Of a stretch of DNA of 64,000 bases, positions 46,798 through 64,000 are shown piece by piece (the first letter of the stretch is position 1; the number at the start of each line of letters is the position of its first letter). The notes below the pieces were generated by a model, which was not told where the DNA came from, did no database searches, and saw only the letters and a program-made list of their open reading frames with translations. The position numbers and the translations under genes were made by a program. Source of the DNA: Nansenia antarctica (lineage: Eukaryota > Chordata > Actinopteri > Argentiniformes > Microstomatidae); assembly GCA_963989245.1 (NCBI GenBank), contig OZ022342.1, positions 14,594,995 through 14,658,994 of the forward strand. Reading direction: 5' to 3'.

Positions 46798-47915
46798 GGG
46801 CCTCATTTATAGAACGTGCTTAGATCAAATTTTGATCTTACCCGTGTCATACGTAGAAAACCACGAAATACAATTTCAATGTGAGTCAAATTGACCGTGG
46901 AAACGATCGTAGCTCTACGTCGAGTATTCATTTGCTTACGCACATTACTGGTTATGCTGAGTTATTACAGGCATGTGAGCCGCACTGGAAAAACGTTGCC
47001 TACTGTAATTCATGCGAAGTTTAAGTGGCTCGTAACGATGTTGTTATCTGCCGAGAAAATGAGTTTAATTCAAGATTTAAAGGGAACTTGTGTTTATGAT
47101 TGTATTTCAGTCTTCCTTTATATCCCTCCGGAGCTGTCTATCTCCCCTTCAACATGCCTAGTAGTGCGTTCCACAACAGACCTTGCCCGGCCACGCGCTA
47201 AATTATACTGGAGTTTCTCCGGTGTCAGGGAGTTCGCAAAGGGAGTTCGCAATCATGTTTTCAATGTCACCTGATAAGAATAAGACCATTATATTATTAC
47301 AGTATAAGCAGCACTCGAGTTGAGGCGGGATGAAAACAGTCAAAAACGTCCCCCTTCTAAAACTGCCCTCCCCTCTTTCCATACGTTATGTCATTTATCA
47401 ATGAACGTGGTATTACTGCTATTTCAAGGTGCGAGGGGGCACGCACACATGCAATGACATTTTTACTGACACTGAAGTCACTGACGCTGAGGGGATGCTG
47501 AAATTGTCCTCATATGATAAAATCCACCATCCCCCCTGATTTTCTTTTACAACTTGAGTAGCCTACTGAGTATAAGCATTTGCCTGGTTAGTTGTCATGA
47601 TCAAACGTTACAAACGTAACTTACCGAGAAGCCACCCTTCTCTGCCCTCTCCCGCTTCCAGACAAACGCCTATCCTATATTATAGCACTTGTCTTAATTC
47701 AGCCGCTATAATTGAGCCTCTATCACAGGGCGTTAATACAAACCTCATTCACCTGCGTTCAATTCCAAGTATATTTAGTATTTATAGAAGGAAGCACGTA
47801 CGCAACTTTAAACCATCTCAGCCCGTTTTATGAATAATGCTTACGTCCGTTTAGAAAAATTTGCTTACGTGAAAGTCAAAGATGACGTTCAAGTACTTTT
47901 TTATAAATGAGGCCC
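46798..47915. mobile_element. Harbinger-like element C (1118 bp), CAG target duplication, empty hAT site
   Basis: It begins GGGCCTCATTTATAGAACGT and ends TTTATAAATGAGGCCC, flanked by CAG at 46795-46797 and 47916-47918. It is the most complete copy and lies inverted relative to A. Near 47290-47310 it has the uninterrupted inverse of CTGTAATAATATAATGG, where A carries the hAT. Confidence 0.8.
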
Positions 47916-47918
47916 CAG

Positions 47919-48690
47919 GTCTCTGGGCAAATGTAGAGGCAACCTAGTTGAGAAAGAATAGTCTGAATGAAGAATGTTCTCATTCCGTTGAAATCATAGA
48001 AACTGTGAAGAATATGTCATACGTTTTCATTGATGCCACACTCCTCCCTAAACAATATTCCTTGATCCGATGTTTGGGTCAATTTGAGAGTAAAGGTCAT
48101 GGTAAATATGAAACCAAAAAGTGACTTTACTTCTGTCACGCTATCATCTCACATCTTGCTCTCACACCTGTGCCACACGTAGGCTAGTTGCATGGACACA
48201 TATTATTTTTCTCTTTCATTCAATCAGATTTGCAGCGCATTTAATAGACTGAACACAAACCCGCTTCACCATGTTATAGACATTGCCAAAAGAAAAAATC
48301 TAAAGCTTAGTCCCACCTCCACCCCACATAGACACAGACAGTATATATTAAGTATTTTACATACATGTTTATCTCTGTATTGCTTTAAAATCCCAATAAT
48401 GTCCTGGGTCAACTTGACCTGGCAAACAGTACCAAAGCGTCAACAAAGTGAACATAACACAAGGATTAATTCAATCCGCAATTTGTATAGGTCTTTTGTC
48501 ACGAGTTACACTTGTTGTACCTTGCTAACACTGACAATGTGCACTCCCCTCAAGCCAACACATGTTTCAAGTTGATAAGAACAGACTGTTGTTGATAGCT
48601 GTCTGTTTGAGGCCTAGAGGTTAACCCTAACCCAAAGCCCATCCAATAGCCAATAGAATACTCTCCATTAAATGAGGTTCGATAGTGATC

Positions 48691-48732
<42 letters not shown>

Positions 48733-48806
48733 AATATCATAGGTGTATTTTTCTATTTTAAAGGATACTGTATCTTTCTCTCTCTCACACACACACACAC
48801 ACACAT

Positions 48807-48890
<84 letters not shown>

Positions 48891-49482
48891 TTTGCGTTTG
48901 TTTAATTTTGACCACTAGTTCTAAAAGAAGCACTGTCAAGCCAAAAAAGGGTCCTCTAAATAGACAGAAATAGTCAAGAAATTATCTGACTGGTCAGACA
49001 GAGGCACACCTCCCAACACCCTTGAACAGAAGTTTATTTAGTTTTATTCATAAAACTAAGGACATGATTTAATGAGAAAATAAATTAATTAATATTGTAT
49101 TATGAACCATACAGACATTTACGCTAATAGGTGATATTGTGGTGGAATTAAAATCCTCAGAAGCCAGAGTGGTCAGATGAGTACAGGCTTTTATTATCAT
49201 AACAAAATATTGATTCACTGGTAATTATAGAAAGTCGGTGACAAGTGTGGTAATAAATCCACGACAATATAAATAATTAAAAAATTAAAGTTCTGTAATT
49301 AAAGGGAACAATTATACTGTAGACCTTAATGTGGACTGTTACATAGAACGTAATTAGTTGTATGGGTGTAAATTTTGACAGCAGTAACTGTCCAAAATAA
49401 TAATCTGTTCTCACTCCCACAACACATTATACTCATTCAAGAAATGAAGCAGGTGGGTTTTATTTCTCTCTTTCTCTCTCTC
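47919..49482. other. Intergenic DNA with (AT)n and long (AC)n microsatellites
   Basis: An (AT)n tract lies at about 48693-48725 and an (AC)n tract of about 100 bp at 48786-48888, broken once by ATGC. No exon is supported. Confidence 0.6.
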
Positions 49483-52400
49483 TCAACCAAATACATTACT
49501 TCGCTGACCAGATTTACCAGCACTTTCAAAGAACATGAAATCCTGTATGGACAGAAAGAATGAAGAGGGAGAACAGTTAGATGATTACATGGTAATCATC
49601 ATCACATTATATACATAATATAAGTGCATTCTTGTTTGATTCATGACGACAGACAGGATATATAATGTAGTTCAGGAGTGCCAATTAATGTTGATTAATT
49701 GAGCAGGTTGCAAGTTACACGGTAGTGCTTAAACGCACTAACAAAGTCATATGTACAGTGCCCTGCTTAAGTAACGGGACAGTGAAGTATTTTTTCTTCT
49801 TTTGACTCTACACTCCAAATGTTTAGATTTTAAATCAAACAATTACTATGACGTTAAAGAGATTCTCGGCTTGTTGTACAGTACATATTGGTTTCAGCAT
49901 TCAGGAATTTGGACACATTTTATATGTAGTCCCCCTATTTTATGGTACCCAAAAGTAATGCGACAATTGACTTGACAGGGGTTTCTGGCAAGTCAGGTGG
50001 ATTCCATCATCAATTGTGCAGGCATAAAATATTTAGTAGTATTGATTCTAGGCTTTGGATTTGGATTACGATTGCTCACCATAACTAAGAAAACACAGAA
50101 AACCACTGTCGTACCGATCAAGAACACTTTCCAGGAGGTAGGCATGAAGGTGTCAGAGACTACCATCTGTGAATAAGCCACCAGCCAAACTACAGATGCT
50201 TCACTGCAAGATGCAAACCACTAGTGAAAAAGTGAGAGTGAAAAAGGATGGTCAGATAACAGTTTTCTAAAAAGTACCTACAAATCCTGTAGAGGTCTGG
50301 CAAAGTGCTTTGTGGACAGATACGATGAATATTATCATGGACCAGAGTAATTACAAGAGGAAAGTTGGGAGAAAAAAGGATCTGTGTGAAACATGGAGGT
50401 GTTAGGTTTTGGCATGTATAGCTGCCACTATTAACTTGTCTCAATTGATAATTGTAACAGCAGAAGCAGAATGTATTCTGAGATGTACAGAAACATCTTG
50501 TCTGCTCGAGTGCATGCAAATGTCTCAAAATTCATTGTACGGTATGCTGCAACATCAGACAGTAAAACAATGACCCAAAACATGCTGCCATAGCAACTAG
50601 GGAGATTTCAGGGCTGAAAAGTGGAAAGGTACATTTCATTTCCTGATGATAAGATTTCAGGCAAAAAGACCCCAAAACAAACAACTAAAGATGCGGTACT
50701 GCAGTATAGGCCTGGTAGAGCATCACCAGAGACGATATGAGACAGGTACCCTGAAATAGGGGCACTATGCATAAGAAGTGGTGAAACTAATATTTACACA
50801 GATACCATCAAACAAAAGCTGAGAATCTCTAACCAGAGTCAAAAGAAGAAAAAAATGCTTCACTGTAACATTACTCACGCAGGGCACTATACATGCCTTA
50901 TCCCTATATTTGTCACTCACAATTAGGAAGCAAGCCCCCAACATTACAGCCTTCATCTTGACATCCAGGTCCATGGGAAATTGGATACCAAAATTATCTG
51001 TGTCTGTGAAAGCCTCCTTCAGCAGCCCACTCCATTGCTTGCTGATTCGCCCAACGTCCTGGTCACCGTCTTTACTCTTCACCTGTTCCAGAAATAGACA
51101 CAGTTTAACAGTGTCAGAGGTAGACATAGTCTCTTCTCTTCCCAACAGTCAGTGACAGTGATATAACAAGTTAGACAGAGAAACAGATGAGCCAATCCCT
51201 CACCTGAAATTCAACATCTCCACAGCAGCTACAGGCCCAGCAAGGGCCGTCTATTCTCAGAAGGGTCTTCTTGGAAGCATCTTGGATGGAGAACTTTGGA
51301 AGAAATGGATGCCAGTTCTGAACCACATACCCCACTGTTGTGCCAGGGGGGGATTGAACCTCTATCTGGGACAAACATTCACAGGGAAATTGGTCATTGA
51401 TAGCTATTGAAGGCATAATCTGCATCTGTTTCAAACATACACTGGCTCAACATTCCGATTTTTATTAGGCTTTTTATCACAATTGAATTTCTCATAAGCC
51501 CAGCAGTCTCTTTTGCTAGCTTCCTAGTTATATTTGAAAAAACTAAAGCACTCCCGCACCCAACAGGACATAATTGTAGTCAGAGGGGCACATTCGGGCT
51601 TACAGCTCTCAGGTAGAGCTCCCAGCATCCCAGACTAAAATAATAATAATAATTCTTCGTTCTTCTTTTTATTTTATTTTATTTTAGTTATTTTGTAGTA
51701 TTTTATGTTTGTGATTTGCAATTCAAATGTTGTATAATATGTGTGTTTTGCTGATTGGTGTGCTTTTGTTGATTGTTCTAAAATAAGAAAATGCCAATAA
51801 ATATAATATTATATAGAAATATAAAATCTTCGTTCTTCTAGCATTGTAACTTCCAATGGCCCCTGGTCGTAGCATAGATTACTTTTTCTTACGATGACTG
51901 ATGATTCACTTACTTAGACAAATGTACATTTTTGTTGTAAGTCAATATGGATAAAGGCGTCTGCTAAATGCCAAAAATGTAAATGTAAATGTCATATACA
52001 TTGTTGTACCTCTTGCAGGAAGCATGGAAAAAAGCAGGAGGAACAGCGAAAGGGCCTCACTAGGTGGATGACCTCCTGACCACTATGGTCTTTGATTTCC
52101 ATTTGAAAAGGGCGGTTGGGGCCACAGCAGTTGCGGGTGCAGCAGTCGGTTTCCTCCTTGGCGGTGTAGATAGTCTGCCCCAAACTATTTTTAATTACGT
52201 ATTTGTTATTAGTCTCAAAGGAAGTGATGGCTGGGTAGAATCCAAGGAAAAAAATTGACATGGGAGAGTGAATGAGCCAGCAGTAGGATAAGGGAAGTTT
52301 GCACTGTGCGTTAATGTTTTCTTTCACTTAAATTTCAAAATGAATTGGCAAGCTGTGATATTATGTGTGCTAACCTTCCAGCAGCTCAATCTTCTGATGT

Positions 52401-52979
52401 ACCAAGATTTGATCAATCTGCAATAGTTTATTGTAAAATTAGATGTTGGGGTACATCAACAAATTCAACTCAAGTTCGACTCAAATACATTTCTTAAAAG
52501 GCTAGTTCAATATTTTACAATTTATAGTCAGATGGATCCTTACCTCCGAACTTCAGCAAACTTTAGCCGCCGCTAACATACAAATAAACCCTCTCTGACT
52601 TGGTTACTTTGAGGTAATTTGACCACACATTTTTTACTTAAAAAATAAATAATTGCATCACTCCTATATTTTCTTTTGTTAGCAGTGGCTAATGTTAGCT
52701 GAAGTATGTAATGGTTATTTAAACAAATCAGTTTCTCCTGGTCCATAGACTGCTTTCAAGGTAAGAAACCATCTGACTATAATTGTCATATAATAATTGT
52801 CATATAATAGTTATCTTTTATGTCTTCCATTCACTAACCCTCTGCTCAAAATTACAACAAATGAATTGCTTAATAATTACAGAACTTAACCATAGACTTG
52901 ACGTTTTGGCTTAGTGCTTTACCTGTGTCAGATATTGCAGGCCAGGGGGAACCCCTGCTGCGTTATATCCCATTGCCAT
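49483..52979 (-). CDS. plscr3: Phospholipid scramblase, PLSCR3-like
   Basis: Membrane protein family linked to calcium-dependent phospholipid movement; human PLSCR3 is mitochondrial. Six coding exons join in phase: 52979-52923, 52417-52375, 52230-52010, 51365-51204, 51082-50921 and 49542-49483, giving 234 residues. Landmarks are VPPGLQYLTQIDQILVHQ, the core FETNNKYVIKNSLGQ, DCCTRNCCGPNRPF, PPGTTVGYVVQNWHPFLPKF, the calcium-binding-like DTDNFGIQFPMDLD, and the C-terminal helix GACFLI|DFMFFES. The N terminus is only 19 residues in the first exon, with no proline-rich segment. The palmitoylation cluster (CCCPCC in human PLSCR1) is reduced to CSSCFFPCF. The start is the first ATG after an in-frame stop; a 5' non-coding exon near 53480 is likely. 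PLSCR3 is chosen by synteny with human 17p13.1. Confidence 0.88.
49756..50889 (+). mobile_element. Tc1/mariner-like remnant filling the last plscr3 intron
   Basis: The left end after TA is CAGTGCCCTGCTTAAGTAAC. The right end has the inverse ending GCAGGGCACTATA. The inner arms share TTTTCTTCTTTTGACTC. The plus strand retains pieces of a transposase N-terminal helix region (KKTQKTTVVPIKNTFQEV). The right end is 31 bp from the exon-5 donor at 50921. Confidence 0.75.
51925..51995. repeat. SINE/LINE tail in a plscr3 intron
   Basis: It contains GGATAAAGGCGTCTGCTAAATG followed by AAATGTAAATGTAAATG, a widespread fish retroposon 3' tail. Confidence 0.5.
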
Positions 52980-54037
52980 AATCTTGGTGACGGTGATCAA
53001 GGTCTATTCCTATTATAACAGGATTATAATGGAGTATTGTTATTCAAGTAAAACATTAATTTGTACGGTACACATTCTCTACTTACAATAACCTGCAGCT
53101 ATTGGAAGCAAAACAGTTATCCATGATGGATTTGTGAGGTCGAACATGGTTTTACAACCAGTTTACAACCACAGAAATGAGCTACATGGTTAATCATTAA
53201 ACTATTCATAAATAACACTGTTCATAGTTCATTTCCAGATCCACCCTTCGACAAAAACACATTCTACATCAAAAGACAAGCTACTAATATGTAGTTTGAT
53301 AGAGGAAAAAAAGAACCCAGCAAAAAACAACTTCACAACCACTTTTTAGGTGCCATGGCTCTGGCAATATACTGACCTCTGCAAATTGCATACAATATTG
53401 ATTAATAGTGGAACTTAAAACAACTGTACAACAGTTTTTGTAATAATAACAGCAAACACACTTGTTCATTTGAGGATCAACTTACTTCCAAAGTCCTTGT
53501 AATTTGTTGAGTCTTCACAATGGTTATTCTCTGTTGAAGTTTAACGGCAAAGTGTGGACTCCAATAATATTCACGCATGCGTTTGACAGGATGGGTGTGT
53601 TTAAGCAGCTTGATTGGGTGTGCAGTTTTATGGCTTTTATTTTAACTATCAGGCTGAGATAAGAAATGGAAACGGTCTGTTTTCAGATTCGATGTGATGT
53701 TGTGGAGAGTGGGAAACCTGGGTCTGAATCCCATTTGTTAGAATGATGCCCAACACAAGGCAGGTCTCTGCAGAGGTGGTCGCAGAGCAGTTAAGTGTAA
53801 CATAGGTGATTTGGAGCCCAAATCTTGCCTGGGCTTTATCTTAGTGGGCAAAGCCAAGTTGCACACCCATGTTTGAAGTTTGCCGCTCCTGCGCAGAACC
53901 AGCGTCCTTGCCTGCCACAACAACACATTAGCCTTATATGACACTTGTACATCTGAAGGGATAGGTTATAGACTAGTTTTCTTTTCAAAAATATGTTTAT
54001 TGAGTAAAAACAAAAAAAAGATAAAACAAATCTTTAA

Positions 54038-54070
<33 letters not shown>

Positions 54071-54386
54071 TATTATTATTATTATATGTACATAAATACA
54101 TGCAAATAGCTCATCAGAATTACCATACAAAAGTATATATGGCACATACATTGATGGAGAGGTAATAATATAACTGAGCAGTGAGCACACACATACACAT
54201 ACAACATAAAAGGAGAGAAAACAAAAAGTTATAGACTAGGTCAATCTTTTCAGAGCAACAGAATGACACGTGTGTGTTATGCTAAAGGTTTCTGAACACA
54301 ACCTACTTTCTTCCATGCCTGCTGCCAATACGTTTGGCATAATATGTGTTTTATTTGTATAGTATAGTATAGTATATAGTATATGA
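52980..54386. other. Upstream region of plscr3 and intergenic DNA
   Basis: The plscr3 5' UTR and promoter should lie at about 53000-53600. An (AAT)n/(ATT)n tract lies at 54038-54085. No other exon is supported. Confidence 0.5.
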
Positions 54387-54976
54387 CCCCAGGGCCATCC
54401 AGGCCCTGAACACAGCAAAGACCTAGGTTCTGGGCCCTGGACAGTCTGGACGGATTGATGGCAGCTGCTGGACTGAAAAAATCAGGTGTAGTGCTGAGGC
54501 ACAAATATGTACATTTCAAGCCTGCAAACTGCGACACTTTAAATGAATGTGCAATAACACTATGTGCAATATGACAACCCTAGTCGTCTATCTGTACAGT
54601 ATAGTATAGTGGATAGTGTACATAGCCTTTATTTATGTAAACCAGCTCCTTCCCTTCTTGTGTTTTTTTTTAGTTTTTTTCTTTCCTAACACCAGGGGAG
54701 CCACCCCTCCTAAATTTCGTTGTTTGGTACCTGTACTATAGCAATGACAATAAAGACCATTCATTCATTCATTCATTCATTCATTCATTCATAGTGGATA
54801 GTGTACATAGCCTTTATTTATGTAAACCAGCTCTTTTCCCTTCTTGTTTTCAGTTTTTTTCCTAGCACCAGGGGAGCCCCCCCTCCCAAATGTCGTTGTA
54901 TGGTACCTGTACTATATAAATGACAATAAAGACCATTCATTCATTCATTCATTCATTCATTCATTCATTCATTCAT
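54387..54976 (+). mobile_element. Two 3' ends of the L2/CR1-group LINE in tandem
   Basis: The first copy (54387-54792) contains AGGCCCTGAACACAGCAAAG and the same 3' UTR as the LINE at 35587-38836, ending in an ATTC repeat. A shorter second copy (54793-54976) begins in the 3' UTR and ends in its own ATTC repeat. Both are 5' truncated. Confidence 0.8.
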
Positions 54977-55693
54977 ATGGGTACATAACATGGGTACCGC
55001 ACTTGGAACTCCAGGGAACTATTTGAAAGCAGCGCAGGTTTCCCTCTCCGCGGAAGTGACACCTAGACACTTATGGCGGCGCACTGTTCAGTTCCGGATG
55101 TGCCTGAAGGCTGTGTTGACGGCATATAGTAGGTACTTTTCACACATGTAGCCAACCGTTTTCCCAGTATCAACGAGAGAAAGTAAGGTTAGAAGTTATT
55201 TTTCCAACTTATTTGAGACGTTTTCCTTCATTGACACTAATCAAATGCATGCAAGGCTTTAGCCTGGAATAGGCGACTACTGTTGAAATCAAGCAAGCGA
55301 GTAAATCTCAACCGGCTAGCCAGCTAGCTAACTTTTAACACGTTATATTTATCTATAACATTAATATCTCACTTCAGTTGTTGTGTGTGTAACCTGTCGT
55401 GATTGTGATCCCTGGTCAGTGGAGTGGGAGGAAAGTGGTTTGTAGAAGTGAGCAGCACACAGTCAATGCTCGGTCACCGGTGTTTCTTACTCTGATGTCT
55501 TGACTGGACCTTAACCTTTAAGTCTGATGTCTTGACTGGACTTCCAGGTGCTTCCAGGTTCGGGTTCGGGAGGGAAGAGAGGCTGTGGGGTTCCGACTCG
55601 ATCGGACTCTCTGGACACACAACTCAAAGTGGGCTTGGGCTACACCGCTACTATCTGTGCCTCTATTAGCTGCTACTGTGTCTGACTGTCAAC
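54977..55693. other. ctdnep1 5' region
   Basis: Sequence before the ctdnep1 ATG, expected to hold promoter and 5' UTR. A 20-nt GTCTGATGTCTTGACTGGAC motif is nearly repeated at about 55491 and 55522. No TATA box at a convincing position. Confidence 0.4.
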
Positions 55694-63618
<7,925 letters not shown>

Positions 63619-64000
63619 TTCGTCCATTGGAGCTAGCATCAGTTCCAGTTCAGTTTTTTCATATATTTTTTTCTGCCTTCTCTGCTGGTTGTTGCACACC
63701 CCCCTCTTCTCTGCCCATACTGTTGATCCTTCATCTCCATGTGACCCCTTTTGAGAAGGGGAGGACAAAGACTGGGTCACACATATGGAGGGGGGGAGCT
63801 ATAAGGAAAACTGAAAACAAGTGGAGAGGCCAGCTTTCTTTTTCATTTCCAAAATGGAAACTGCCTTACAGTCCTTGGATTCTTGGAGTGCATGTCGAGT
63901 GTGTTTGTTTAAATGTGTGGGAGAGTATGCTTGCATTAGTCAAATTTCTTTTGAGAAACATATGAAATCTTTTTAAACTATTGAAATGGAAATACTGAAG
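63619..64000 (+). other. ctdnep1 3' UTR (start)
   Basis: Sequence after the ctdnep1 stop codon to the window edge. No polyadenylation hexamer AATAAA is visible before the edge, so the 3' UTR probably continues beyond it. Confidence 0.5.

Noticed and set aside
49993..50181. 62-codon minus-strand frame with a hydrophobic stretch, first considered as the last plscr3 exon
   Set aside because: It lies inside a Tc1-like remnant whose plus strand encodes transposase pieces. The true last exon, DFMFFES.., is at 49542-49483 with correct phase.

Overview
This window is nuclear DNA of a ray-finned (teleost) fish. The protein genes are vertebrate orthologues with small spliced exons and GT..AG introns. 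The intergenic DNA is packed with fish-type repeats: Tc1/mariner, hAT and PIF/Harbinger elements, L2/Rex-like LINEs, tRNA-derived SINEs and long (AC)n tracts. There are no bacterial operons, CRISPR arrays or phage genes. The species cannot be named from the sequence.

Layout, left to right. A tm4sf5-like first exon lies on the minus strand (132-308), with the rest of the gene beyond the left edge. A decayed Ty3/Gypsy fragment and small MITEs follow. mpdu1 is on the plus strand (seven exons, 6330-9397, 244 codons). sox19b-like, the fish counterpart of SOX15, is on the minus strand (13135-14423, 290 codons). eif4a1 is on the minus strand (eleven exons, 18533-26395, 406 codons). A SENP3-like gene remnant is on the minus strand (27795-29084); it has lost its catalytic cysteine codon and carries a nonsense codon. 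An ATF7IP/MCAF-like gene is on the plus strand (33532 to about 46610), and its final FN3-like exon is split by nested transposons. A plscr3-like scramblase is on the minus strand (49483-52979, 234 codons). ctdnep1 is on the plus strand (eight exons, 55694-63618, 245 codons).

MPDU1, SOX15, EIF4A1, SENP3, PLSCR3 and CTDNEP1 all sit on human 17p13.1, so this is a conserved synteny block. In human, SENP3 lies directly upstream of EIF4A1 in the same orientation, and the same arrangement is preserved here as a SENP3 fossil. The genes do not form one pathway. They cover dolichol-linked sugar use (mpdu1), SoxB1-type transcription control, translation initiation, phospholipid scrambling and nuclear-envelope lipin phosphatase activity.

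The most distinctive content is the transposon stratigraphy. In the ATF7IP-like locus a hAT element sits in a plus-strand LINE, which sits in a minus-strand LINE, which sits in a MITE (35.4-39.3 kb). Nearby, a 1.1 kb hAT with a perfect 8-bp target duplication sits in a Harbinger-like element that in turn splits a coding exon (42.8-46.6 kb). A paralogous Harbinger-like copy at 46.8-47.9 kb preserves the empty hAT site. I found no evidence of an undescribed enzymatic or defence system.
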